NCBI GenBank assembly: GCA_945485605.1
Contig: CALYSG010000003.1
Span: 1-26,628, forward strand
DNA from: an uncultured Clostridia bacterium
Lineage (GTDB): Bacteria; Bacillota; Clostridia; Oscillospirales; CAG-272
Direction of reading: 5' to 3'
DNA: 26,628 nucleotides
Shown here in pieces: positions 1-7,663 of this stretch. The position numbers were made by a program, and so were the translations under genes. Each line of letters starts with the position of its first letter. Within the stretch, counting starts at the first letter, position 1. The notes beneath the pieces are model-generated. The model was not told the origin of the DNA. It worked only from the letters and a program-made list of their open reading frames with translations, and did no database searches.

Positions 1-24
1 ACGGATGAGGGCGATCCGCTGTGA
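1..24 (+). CDS. Possible 3' end of an upstream gene
   Basis: Frame 1 reads Thr-Asp-Glu-Gly-Asp-Pro-Leu and then a TGA stop. A clear rho-independent terminator lies about 70 bases further on and needs an upstream plus-strand transcript to terminate. An acidic C-terminal tail is plausible, but seven codons cannot identify a product. The frame is an inference from the terminator and the stop. Confidence 0.3.
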   Translation, partial: TDEGDPL

Positions 25-91
25 AAGCTTTGTTTACTTGAGTTTCGTATTCTTCATTTGCTTTGTTCGGTTTTCAATGGACACGGAAAAG

Positions 92-121
92 AGAAGGTAC
101 ACTTAGTGTGTACCTTCTTTT
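92..121 (+). terminator. Rho-independent terminator of the upstream gene
   Basis: A perfect 11-bp stem (92-102 paired with 108-118) with a 5-base loop runs into a T-rich tract. It ends transcription entering from the left edge, before the promoter of the first lipoprotein gene. Confidence 0.85.
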
Positions 122-155
122 TATGTTTTTTATCTTAATGGTTATATCAAGAAAC

Positions 156-184
156 TTGACTTTTTCAGATAGGTATGGTAAAAT
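156..184 (+). promoter_or_regulatory. SigA-type promoter of the BspA-like pair
   Basis: TTGACT at 156-161, a 17-base spacer and TAAAAT at 179-184. Transcription should start near 191, giving a short leader before the GGAG ribosome binding site at 212-215 and the ATG at 222. Confidence 0.7.
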
Positions 185-221
185 CAAATTGGTTATAAAC
201 TGTTGAAAATCGGAGATTTAT

Positions 222-1493
222 ATGAAAAAAATCATACGATCCGCGGTTCTTGCGATATTTTTTATCGTATTATCATTGATATTCTCATGCGGAATACTTG
301 AGGATGATACGAAGTATGCGAAAATCTCATCGGGAAACATTTCAAGCGATGGATTCGTTTACGATCTTTATGAGAACGGGGAAGCTCATATAACGGGTTG
401 GACAAATCCGGGGCTTATGCTTTATATCCCGGACGAAATCGACGGTAAGCCCGTTACTGCAATTGAGTCCTCGGCGTTTGCCGGCGAAGAAGGAATTATG
501 TACCTGAAACTCGGAAAGAATGTTTCTGAAATAGGTAATCTCGCTTTTTCGGGGTGTACACTTCTTTTGAGAGTCGACGGAGGCGATTCGGTTCGCAAGA
601 TAGGAGATTCTGCCTTCTCGTCATGTGCAGCACTTTCGGAGATCAACGGTCTTTCATCTGTTTCGGATGTTGGCAGTTCGGCATTCTTTATGTGCAGTGC
701 ACTTTCCAATGTGAGCTTTTTCGATAGAGTGAAGACCATAGGCGTTCAGTCGTTTTACGGTTGCAACGCGCTTACCTCCGTCAACTTATCAGGAAATGTC
801 ACGGAAGTCGGTGAAAATGCCTTCGCGTATTGCGAATCGCTTCATACGGTCGATTTAGGCGGGCTGGCGGTGATCCCGGACGGAATGTTTGAAAAGTGCA
901 TTTCTCTTGCCTCTGTCGATATAGGCGGAGGTGTCAAGAAAATAGGTCGAAACGCATTTAGGGGATGCTCGTTTCTTTCCGATGTAAAGATCAGCACAAA
1001 GGTAGGCGACATCGGTCGGTCCGCGTTTGACGAGACCGAATGGATAGCAGCACAGACAGATGAATTCGTGATCGTTGGAAACGGAATCCTTTTGAAATAC
1101 AACGGTAAATCGGAAAATGTGGTGATACCCGGAAATGTGCGAATTGTTTCTGATGCATTCTGCGGTTCCTCTACACTTAAGAGCGTCACTGTAGGAGGTT
1201 CTGTCGAGAAGATCGGTGAGTACGCATTCTCGGGATGCAAGGCGCTCTCCAATGTCATTATTAAAGACAAGGTTGCAAGGGTATGCGACAACGCCTTTGC
1301 CGGCTGCTCGGGACTTACGAGAGTATACTTCCCTTTGTCGCTGAAGGAGATCGGCAAGGGAGCTTTCAGGGGGTGCCCGTCTGATATCGGAATAAGTTAT
1401 CAGGGCAATCGCAATGAATGGATACGCGTATCGATAGGTGCGGGAAACGATGTGATAGAAGCAGCATCGGTCAGCTTTGGTCAGAAGCCGTGA
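222..1493 (+). CDS. BspA-type leucine-rich-repeat lipoprotein (first of a tandem pair)
   Basis: A 423-residue predicted surface lipoprotein. A signal peptide with a hydrophobic core at about residues 8-21 is followed by a lipobox-like Ile-Phe-Ser-Cys, placing the lipidated cysteine at 23. The rest is made of roughly 23-residue BspA/LRR_5 repeats with the pattern V-x-x-I-G-x-x-A-F-x-x-C-x-x-L-x-x-V; about 13 units are visible. They are interrupted near residues 270-292 by a non-repeat segment containing DEFVIVGNGILLKY, which recurs in the next gene. BspA-like proteins in other bacteria mediate binding to host matrix proteins or other cells; the ligand here is unknown. The start is fixed by GGAG seven bases upstream. 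The next gene follows after 29 bases with no terminator, so the two are probably co-transcribed. Confidence 0.9.
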   Translation: MKKIIRSAVLAIFFIVLSLIFSCGILEDDTKYAKISSGNISSDGFVYDLYENGEAHITGWTNPGLMLYIPDEIDGKPVTAIESSAFAGEEGIMYLKLGKNVSEIGNLAFSGCTLLLRVDGGDSVRKIGDSAFSSCAALSEINGLSSVSDVGSSAFFMCSALSNVSFFDRVKTIGVQSFYGCNALTSVNLSGNVTEVGENAFAYCESLHTVDLGGLAVIPDGMFEKCISLASVDIGGGVKKIGRNAFRGCSFLSDVKISTKVGDIGRSAFDETEWIAAQTDEFVIVGNGILLKYNGKSENVVIPGNVRIVSDAFCGSSTLKSVTVGGSVEKIGEYAFSGCKALSNVIIKDKVARVCDNAFAGCSGLTRVYFPLSLKEIGKGAFRGCPSDIGISYQGNRNEWIRVSIGAGNDVIEAASVSFGQKP

Positions 1494-1522
1494 CACGCGG
1501 TAGCCGAGAAGGGATTACATGT

Positions 1523-2536
1523 ATGAAAAATATAATCGTTTGTTTACTTGCTTTGCTGATGACGGCGTCGTGTGTGATCTCAATCACGGGATGCGCGGAA
1601 AAAGAAAGCTTTAGTCTTCCGTCACGTTCACGCACAGATGAACCGCTCAAGATGTCTGCAAGCTATGAATACGGACTGTATGATGACGGTTGCGCGATAA
1701 TCATAGCCTATACCGGATCGGAACGAGAAGTCACAATTCCCGATTCAATAGACGGACATACCGTTGTAGCTATAGGCGACAGTGCTTTTGCCCAAAATAC
1801 TGCCGTTACGAAGGTTAGCCTCAATAAGAGCCTTGAGATGATAGAGAGCTATGCATTTTATGCTTGCAGTTCACTCACTGACATTGATTTTGATAACTCG
1901 CTATGGCATATAGGAGCTGCCGCATTTGAGCGTACCCCTTGGCTTTCCTCGCGTACTGAGGATTTTGTAATAGTGGGTAACGGTATACTTCTTAAATATC
2001 AGGGCAGTGCTCACAAGGTCACGGTTCCCGAAAATGTACGGCATATTTCGTATGCTTTCAGTATGAATGAAAATATAGTTTTCGTAGATATGGGGAATAA
2101 CGTCCTGACGGTTGGTGACAGCGCTTTTTCGTTCTGCCCTAATCTTCGTGAGGTAAAGCTCGGAGAAAACGTCATAAGCATAGGCAACGGCGCTTTTGAG
2201 AACTGTGAGGCACTCGTGCGTGTTAATCTTCCCGACAGTCTGCTTAAGATAGGCAACGGGGCATTCAATTTATGTATATATCTTAACGATATCCATATTG
2301 GCGGATCGGTTACCGAGATCGGAGAGTCAGCATTCAACGAATGTCAGAGGCTCAAAGTCGTTACACTTCCGGCATCGGTTAAGAAGATAGGAGTAAACGC
2401 CTTTGAAAACTGCTTTTCGCTCCTTCTCGTTTTCTATAAAGGCACGGAGGAGGAATTCAATTCTGTTGAGATAGAAGGTGTTTTGAATTATCATCTGAGA
2501 GACGCAAAGAAGATATTTGAGCCGGTCGAAGGGTAA
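1523..2536 (+). CDS. BspA-type leucine-rich-repeat lipoprotein (second of a tandem pair)
   Basis: A 337-residue paralog of the preceding gene. I place the start at the ATG at 1523, preceded by GAAGGG (1507-1512), because translation then opens with a lipoprotein signal peptide (lipobox Ile-Thr-Gly-Cys, Cys24). An in-frame ATG at 1418 would put 35 hydrophilic residues before the signal peptide and lie inside the upstream gene. About nine 23-residue BspA/LRR_5 repeats follow, with a non-repeat island near residues 137-158 (EDFVIVGNGILLKY) nearly identical to one in the first protein. It is likely exported, lipid-anchored and adhesive or recognition-related, though no ligand can be read from sequence. 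No strong terminator follows; only a weak 7-bp inverted repeat (2536-2542 with 2610-2616) is visible. Confidence 0.88.
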   Translation: MKNIIVCLLALLMTASCVISITGCAEKESFSLPSRSRTDEPLKMSASYEYGLYDDGCAIIIAYTGSEREVTIPDSIDGHTVVAIGDSAFAQNTAVTKVSLNKSLEMIESYAFYACSSLTDIDFDNSLWHIGAAAFERTPWLSSRTEDFVIVGNGILLKYQGSAHKVTVPENVRHISYAFSMNENIVFVDMGNNVLTVGDSAFSFCPNLREVKLGENVISIGNGAFENCEALVRVNLPDSLLKIGNGAFNLCIYLNDIHIGGSVTEIGESAFNECQRLKVVTLPASVKKIGVNAFENCFSLLLVFYKGTEEEFNSVEIEGVLNYHLRDAKKIFEPVEG

Positions 2537-2657
2537 TAGCGATTCAGGGCGTTTTCGGTTCGTGAGCCAGAATGCTTGTCACTACGCACCGATTATTGCC
2601 TTATTTCGGTCGCTATAATTTAGACTCACCATAATCAAAAAGAAACACGACTTTATG

Positions 2658-2796
2658 AAATAATCATCGCCGCGCAGCGACGTGCACAATCAGCGGTCAT
2701 TTGAATTACAAATGACGCCGTTACGTAATATTCCTCCGCATACGGGAACGGAATATTTGTAAACGAAGTGCATGCCGAGCGCGGCGGTGATTATTT
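2658..2796. repeat. MITE-like nested inverted repeat
   Basis: The gene-free stretch 2537-2794 is dominated by this element. Imperfect terminal arms of about 30 bases (2658-2687 and 2768-2796) pair as AAATAATCA, one mismatch, then CGCCGCGC, with a looser inner match. Inside are a perfect 8-bp hairpin (2696-2703 with 2709-2716, loop AATTA) and a second hairpin (2727-2734 with 2750-2757) with further inner pairing. No ORF fits a transposase. The right arm ends within the stop codon of the minus-strand SPOCS/LysM gene. It could be a miniature mobile or dispersed element, or a large RNA structure at a transcript end; the single copy here does not distinguish these. Confidence 0.6.
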
Positions 2797-4345
2797 AAAC
2801 TATAAGAAAATCGGTGCCTTCAAGCGAATCGGGAGCGTCGGGAGAGGAATATTTCAGTCCGTTCGCCGCGGCAAGATCTGCGGGATCTGCCGAATACCGT
2901 TTTGCTATATCCCACAGCGTTTCTCCGGGAGCAGCGTATGCGACCGTCCATGCGGCTCTTCGTGCGGGGGTCTTCTCGCCGAGCTTCACGCTCGTTACGA
3001 CCTTCTGCTCCGCTTCGCCGAAAATGCTGACCGCGGCTTCTATATCAGCAGAAAGGGCGATATTTTCACCTTCTGTCTTAGCGCGGCAACTCATTACCGA
3101 AAGGTGTGCGGCATATTCGTTATGAGTATCGCTTCCCGAACCAACTTCGGCAGAGAAGTTCTGCTCGGTCTCTTTGCATGTATACTCGTCACCGGCACCG
3201 AAGAGGATATTGTAGCGGCATCTGATATCAAGCAGGTATTTCCCGTTTTCAAACCTCATTCCGGTCGGCTGTGCATCGCATACACAGTCAAGGATTTCGG
3301 CTCCTTCCGGAAGCCCGTCAAATACTGCCGAGCCGTCATGACCGAATGAAGTATTAGTGCATAGGATAAAATATGGTATATCGAATGTTCCGAAAGTCGG
3401 ATATGCGACTTGCTCGGTCGAATATATGTCGCAGGTCAGTCTCGCGGGAGCGTTTTTTTGAGCTTTGCATATCGCAGTAATATCTGCACGGCAGAGAAGA
3501 GAGCCTTCCGCTTCGTCGCTTGAGACCTCATCTACACATGCGTAACCTGAAAGGCACCAGCCGTCGCCGTCAAGGTCGAGCTCAACCGGGGCTTCAAAGG
3601 CTACCGTGTTTTCCGAAGTAATAACTCTGTTTTCACTGTCTGTGCAAAGAAGAGTGAATATGACGTTTCCGCGGCATACTGCTCCGCTGTCAGAAGGGAA
3701 GCAAGAGTCAACGGCGGCTGAGGCTCTTACGCCTATTACATTCGAGCCGTCTTCAATGGGGAAAGCAGTTTCAACCGCGACCGAGTTGTTTTTCCCCTTC
3801 TCGGTAATGAGAGTCAGGAAGGTCTTTTCAAGCTTTTTAACACTTTCATCTGAGGTGCATCCTGTGATTTCGGTGTCTGTGTTTCTCTCTCCGTAAATCT
3901 TCACATGATGGCGGAGGCGGCAACGTATGCCGAGTTTTCTCGGTGCCGTGACCTTTCCGGATACATTTTCGGCGACGACCGAGTGCTCGGCGTGAAGCCC
4001 GGATCCGTGGGCTATATTATCGGATAGGTCAGCCTGCGCCTTGACCTCATAAGCTGACGAAAGATTTGCGGTTGCGGGTTTGCCGTCGTTTCCGACGTAG
4101 AGAACGCGCCAGTTTATCTTTCCGGCAAATTCTGCGTCCGACCCGCCTATGTATTCGGATGGAGACGGGAAGGTCGGCATCACTCTGAGAAGGCGTCGGA
4201 TCTCCGGAAGATAATCCGGAAGAGTGAAATCGTCCGATATTTCCGAATTGATATCTGAATCGTACACGGTAGCCCCCACACCGTCTGCTGGAGGCGCAAA
4301 TATGATCTCGTCAGATGCGGCAATGCCGCCGTTCGGTTTGTTCAT
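2795..4345 (-). CDS. SPOCS (DUF3794) and LysM protein, SipL-like spore morphogenesis factor
   Basis: A 516-residue soluble protein without signal peptide or membrane segment. The N-terminal half holds beta-rich segments of the DUF3794/SPOCS type (clearest around residues 50-110 and again in the 200-290 and 310-400 regions). A C-terminal LysM domain occupies about 470-516 (GETLWDIAKRYS, then an AAANGL motif). This architecture is that of SipL of Clostridioides difficile, which binds SpoIVA on the mother-cell face of the forespore and is needed for coat localisation. The ATG is preceded by AAGGAG 11 bases upstream. A possible SigE-type promoter lies just upstream, so it may be expressed separately from the der-obg-ppa operon. 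It is not certain to be the SipL orthologue, since Clostridia carry several SPOCS proteins. Confidence 0.82.
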   Translation of the reverse strand: MNKPNGGIAASDEIIFAPPADGVGATVYDSDINSEISDDFTLPDYLPEIRRLLRVMPTFPSPSEYIGGSDAEFAGKINWRVLYVGNDGKPATANLSSAYEVKAQADLSDNIAHGSGLHAEHSVVAENVSGKVTAPRKLGIRCRLRHHVKIYGERNTDTEITGCTSDESVKKLEKTFLTLITEKGKNNSVAVETAFPIEDGSNVIGVRASAAVDSCFPSDSGAVCRGNVIFTLLCTDSENRVITSENTVAFEAPVELDLDGDGWCLSGYACVDEVSSDEAEGSLLCRADITAICKAQKNAPARLTCDIYSTEQVAYPTFGTFDIPYFILCTNTSFGHDGSAVFDGLPEGAEILDCVCDAQPTGMRFENGKYLLDIRCRYNILFGAGDEYTCKETEQNFSAEVGSGSDTHNEYAAHLSVMSCRAKTEGENIALSADIEAAVSIFGEAEQKVVTSVKLGEKTPARRAAWTVAYAAPGETLWDIAKRYSADPADLAAANGLKYSSPDAPDSLEGTDFLIV

Positions 4346-4377
4346 AGTATTTTATCTCCTTATTTGACTTTCGATAA

Positions 4378-4407
4378 ATTCTATGCACCGACGGCGGCAT
4401 ATATGTA
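4378..4407 (-). promoter_or_regulatory. Possible SigE-type sporulation promoter of the SPOCS/LysM gene
   Basis: Read on the minus strand, TACATATA (4407-4400) and CATAGAAT (4385-4378) are separated by 14 bases. They resemble the sigma-E elements known from Bacillus subtilis (a CATATT-like -35 and a CATACAAT-like -10). The implied start leaves about 26 bases before the ATG, including the ribosome binding site. The -35 match is partial, so this is a suggestion. Confidence 0.35.
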
Positions 4408-4430
4408 TTATGTTTTCCGAGTAAGGACGT

Positions 4431-4457
4431 TTCGGCACTCTTTTTCAGAGTGCCGAA
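4431..4457 (-). terminator. Stem-loop at the end of ppa
   Basis: A perfect 10-bp stem (4431-4440 with 4448-4457) has the ppa stop codon in its 7-base loop. On the minus strand it is not followed by a U-tract, so it may be a weak terminator, a processing or stability element, or allow read-through into the SPOCS/LysM gene. Confidence 0.45.
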
Positions 4458-4999
4458 GCCTTTTCTTTTGTTTTTCCGAATTTTTCATTATAACAGTCTA
4501 TCGCGTTCTGTATCGTTTTGATTGCATATTGGCGGTCTGACAGAGCCTGCACATCGGTCTCCTTGTTTTCAAGCTGTTTATATACAGCGAAAAAGTGCAA
4601 TATTTCGTCAAAAACGTGAGAGGGCAACTCGTTGAGTTCTTTTATGGAATTGTAATTCGGGTCGGAGAAGGGGATAGCGATGATCTTGTCGTCGAGCTTG
4701 CCGCCGTCTATCATTCGCATATTGCCGATCGGATATACTCTTATAAGTGTCATCGGGTGGATGGGAACCGAGCAGATAACGAGAACATCGAGCGGATCTC
4801 CGTCATCTGCATAGGTGTGGGGTATGAAGCCGTAATTCTGGGGATAATGAGTCGAGGTGTAAAGGATCCTGTCAAGCTTAAGAATTCCCGTGTCTTTGTC
4901 AAGCTCGTATTTGCAGTTGCTTCCCTTAGGGATCTCAATAAGAGTCTCAAAGTCCTCCGGGGTGATACGTTCGGGCGAGATATCGTGCCAGATATTCAT
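4445..4999 (-). CDS. ppa: Inorganic pyrophosphatase, family I
   Basis: A 184-residue soluble cytoplasmic enzyme that hydrolyses pyrophosphate to two phosphates, pulling tRNA charging and nucleic acid synthesis forward. The family I signature DDGDPLDVLV lies at residues 65-74, giving metal-binding aspartates at 66, 68 and 71, with further acidic residues in KLDDK (101-105). The length is typical of bacterial family I enzymes. It starts 12 bases after the obg stop, and its AAGGAG ribosome binding site begins at that stop codon, so it is translated from the same mRNA as the GTPase genes upstream. A stem-loop covers its last codons. Confidence 0.96.
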   Translation of the reverse strand: MNIWHDISPERITPEDFETLIEIPKGSNCKYELDKDTGILKLDRILYTSTHYPQNYGFIPHTYADDGDPLDVLVICSVPIHPMTLIRVYPIGNMRMIDGGKLDDKIIAIPFSDPNYNSIKELNELPSHVFDEILHFFAVYKQLENKETDVQALSDRQYAIKTIQNAIDCYNEKFGKTKEKASAL

Positions 5000-5011
5000 A
5001 CTTGCTTCTCC

Positions 5012-6289
5012 TTATTTTACAAAATCAAATTCGAAATCGTAAATGTTAACGGTACAGCCGTCGATACAGCCTTTTTTCTCGAGAAGGTCAATAACTCCCG
5101 CCTTCTGAATGACTCGCTGGAAAAATGCAAGTGATTCATAATCGTCAAGGTTGACCTGACCCATAAGGTTTACGAGCCATTCGCCCTCTACATAGAAGGT
5201 ATCATTTTCGCGTCGTACGGTCGTTATTCTGCCTTCATCCGAGCGGGCGTATTCGTCCTCGGGCGAATATTCGCTTTCGTATACAGTAATTGGCGGGAGG
5301 AGCTTAAGACGTTCCGAGACAAGGTGAACGAGTCTTTCAAGTCCATCTCCGGTCGCAGCCGAAACATAGATAAGCTCCCATCCGTTTTCGTCGATGAAGT
5401 TCTCAAAAGCAGAGAGGTCTGCATCGGGAGAAAGAATGTCGGTCTTGTTCGCTACGATTATCTGAGGTCGGGAGGAAAGCTCCTCGCTGTATTTTTTCAG
5501 TTCGGTATTGATCTTTACGATGTCATCGATCGGATCCCGTCCTTCTATGCCCGACACGTCCACGACGTGAAGAAGAAGGCGGCAACGGTCGATATGGCGC
5601 AGGAAGGCATGACCGAGCCCCGCGCCGTCGGCTGCACCCTCAATAAGTCCGGGAATGTCGGCTGTGACAAATCCCGATTCCTCGCCCGTTTTCACCACAC
5701 CGAGGTTCGGCGAGAGGGTCGTGAAATGATAGTCGGCTATCTTCGGACGGGCAGAGGATATGCGCGACAGTATTGAGGATTTTCCGACGTTCGGGAAGCC
5801 TATAAGCCCGACATCGGCTAACATCTTCAGCTCAAGCTGAAGCTCCTTTGCCTCGCCCGCGGCACCCTGCTTTGCGAACATAGGTACCTGTCTTGTCGGT
5901 GTGGCGAAGTGGCGGTTGCCCCAGCCTCCTCGTCCGCCGTGGCAGCATATGAATGGCTGATCGTCAGACATATCCTTGATTATTTTTCCCGTTTCGGCGT
6001 CTTTTATCAGTGTTCCTGCGGGGACTTTTATTATGAGGTCCTGACCGTTTGCACCGTGGAACTTTGCACCGCCGCCGGGCAGCCCGTTTGCGGCGACGAA
6101 TTTTCTTTTGTAGCGGAAGGCGAGAAGGGTATTACTGCCCTGATCGACCGAGAAGACTATGTTGCCTCCTCTGCCGCCGTCGCCCCCGTCGGGACCGCCG
6201 TGGCTGACGTATTTTTCACGTCTGAACGATACGGCACCGTTGCCGCCGTCGCCCGCCTTGACGGATATTTTGACTATATCAATAAACAC
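5012..6289 (-). CDS. obg: Obg family GTPase (ribosome assembly, stress response)
   Basis: A 425-residue Obg/CgtA GTPase. It has the glycine-rich Obg domain (1-158, with repeated GGDGG-type turns), then the GTPase domain: P-loop GFPNVGKS at 164-171, switch DIPGL from 211, NKTD at 281-284 and SAATGDG at 310-316. An OCT-type C-terminal domain fills about 350-425, as in Firmicutes Obg. In Bacillus subtilis, Obg acts in late 50S assembly and in the general stress and sporulation responses. Translation starts at GTG with AGGA eight bases upstream. It follows der after 27 bases with no terminator, and ppa follows after 12. Confidence 0.97.
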   Translation of the reverse strand: MFIDIVKISVKAGDGGNGAVSFRREKYVSHGGPDGGDGGRGGNIVFSVDQGSNTLLAFRYKRKFVAANGLPGGGAKFHGANGQDLIIKVPAGTLIKDAETGKIIKDMSDDQPFICCHGGRGGWGNRHFATPTRQVPMFAKQGAAGEAKELQLELKMLADVGLIGFPNVGKSSILSRISSARPKIADYHFTTLSPNLGVVKTGEESGFVTADIPGLIEGAADGAGLGHAFLRHIDRCRLLLHVVDVSGIEGRDPIDDIVKINTELKKYSEELSSRPQIIVANKTDILSPDADLSAFENFIDENGWELIYVSAATGDGLERLVHLVSERLKLLPPITVYESEYSPEDEYARSDEGRITTVRRENDTFYVEGEWLVNLMGQVNLDDYESLAFFQRVIQKAGVIDLLEKKGCIDGCTVNIYDFEFDFVK

Positions 6290-6316
6290 TTATATATTCC
6301 TGCCTTTTAAGAATTA

Positions 6317-7648
6317 TTATACTCCGTCGTCACCTTTCATGCGGATTATGAGCTTTATCGGAGTTCCGTTGAAGCCGAATGTCTTCCGCAGACAGTTTTC
6401 TATATATCGCTGATAAGAGAAGTGGAAAAGTTCGGCATTGTTGCAAAAGATAACGAAGGTAGGAGGAGCTACCGACGTTTGAGTCATATAGTAGATCTTC
6501 AGCCTTTTGCCCTTGTCTGTGGGAGGCTGTGTGCGTGTCGTAGCCTCGTTCAGCATATCGTTGAGCATTCCGGTCGTGATGCGCAGCACCGACTGACCGT
6601 AGACGTAGTTTATATGCTCGAAGAGGTTTGTTACCCTCTGGCCTGTCTTTGCCGAGACGAAAATTATCGGGGCGTAAGGCATATAGGCGAGCGCTGTTCG
6701 TATCTTATCGGTAAACTCTTTAACGGTAGAGTTGTCCTTCTCGATCGTGTCCCACTTGTTGACGACGATGATGGAGGGCTTGCCCGCCTCGTGCGCGATA
6801 CCCGCGATCTTCTCGTCCTGTTCGGTGATCCCGGTCGAGGCATCGATCATGATAAGGCAGACATCGGCGCGTTCTACTGCCGTATGTGCGCGCAGAACGC
6901 TGTATTTTTCGATAACGTCCTTGACCTTTGACTGACGTCGGATACCCGCGGTGTCGATAAAGGTGTAGCTACCGTACTGATTTACGAGGAAGGTATCTAT
7001 CGCGTCGCGAGTCGTTCCGGCAATATCCGATACGATCAAGCGGTTTTCGCCGAGCATACGGTTGATTATTGAGGACTTTCCGGCGTTCGGCTTTCCGATG
7101 ACGGCGACCTTTATGCCTGTGTCGTCATTATTGTCTTCTTTTTCTTCGGGAAGAAGGGCAACGATCTCGTCAAGAAGATCTCCGGTACCGCTTCCGTGAA
7201 GCGAGGATACGGCTATCGGATCGCGATCAAAGCCGAGCTCGAAAAATTCGTAGAATTCAAATGGGGCACCGCCGACCCGGTCGCATTTGTTTACACAGAG
7301 AACAAGAGGCTTTCCCGATTTTTTGAGCATTACGGCGATATCGCGGTCATCGGCGACAAGCCCCGCTCTGACATCGGTCATAAAAACTATAACGTCTGCT
7401 GTTTCTATGGCGATCTCGGCTTGAAGCTTCATCTGCGATAGAATAATATCGTCGGTCTTCGGCTCGATACCTCCCGTGTCGATCACAATAAAGCTGTGAC
7501 CGCACCATTCTGCCTCGCCGTAGATACGGTCGCGGGTCACACCCGGAGTATCCTCGACTATCGAGCGGCGTTCGCCGATCATTTTATTGAAAAGCGTACT
7601 TTTGCCGACGTTCGGACGACCGACTATGGCAACTATGGGTTTTGACAT
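6317..7648 (-). CDS. der: Ribosome biogenesis GTPase Der (EngA)
   Basis: A 443-residue protein with two tandem GTPase domains, the hallmark of Der. Domain 1 has P-loop GRPNVGKS at 10-17, DTGG at 57-60 and NKCD at 120-123. Domain 2 has GKPNAGKS at 185-192, DTAG at 232-235, NKWD at 297-300 and SAK at 332-334. A KH-like C-terminal domain that contacts rRNA follows (about 355-435). Der is needed for 50S subunit maturation. The ATG has AAGGA upstream and lies 15 bases after the PDZ-radical SAM stop, placing it second in the operon. Both active sites look intact. Confidence 0.97.
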   Translation of the reverse strand: MSKPIVAIVGRPNVGKSTLFNKMIGERRSIVEDTPGVTRDRIYGEAEWCGHSFIVIDTGGIEPKTDDIILSQMKLQAEIAIETADVIVFMTDVRAGLVADDRDIAVMLKKSGKPLVLCVNKCDRVGGAPFEFYEFFELGFDRDPIAVSSLHGSGTGDLLDEIVALLPEEKEDNNDDTGIKVAVIGKPNAGKSSIINRMLGENRLIVSDIAGTTRDAIDTFLVNQYGSYTFIDTAGIRRQSKVKDVIEKYSVLRAHTAVERADVCLIMIDASTGITEQDEKIAGIAHEAGKPSIIVVNKWDTIEKDNSTVKEFTDKIRTALAYMPYAPIIFVSAKTGQRVTNLFEHINYVYGQSVLRITTGMLNDMLNEATTRTQPPTDKGKRLKIYYMTQTSVAPPTFVIFCNNAELFHFSYQRYIENCLRKTFGFNGTPIKLIIRMKGDDGV

Positions 7649-7663
7649 TTCATTATTCCTTTC

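Noticed and set aside
855..1496. Long antisense reading frame (213 codons) opposite the first BspA-like gene
   Set aside because: It lies wholly opposite a well-supported lipoprotein gene made of regular repeats, has no ribosome binding site of note and resembles no known family.
1418..1522. Upstream in-frame ATG for the second BspA-like gene
   Set aside because: It would put 35 hydrophilic residues before a lipoprotein signal peptide and lies within the previous gene.
2768..3349. 193-codon plus-strand frame opposite the SPOCS/LysM gene
   Set aside because: The opposite strand encodes a recognisable LysM and SPOCS protein with a good start; this frame begins inside the inverted repeat and has no family resemblance.
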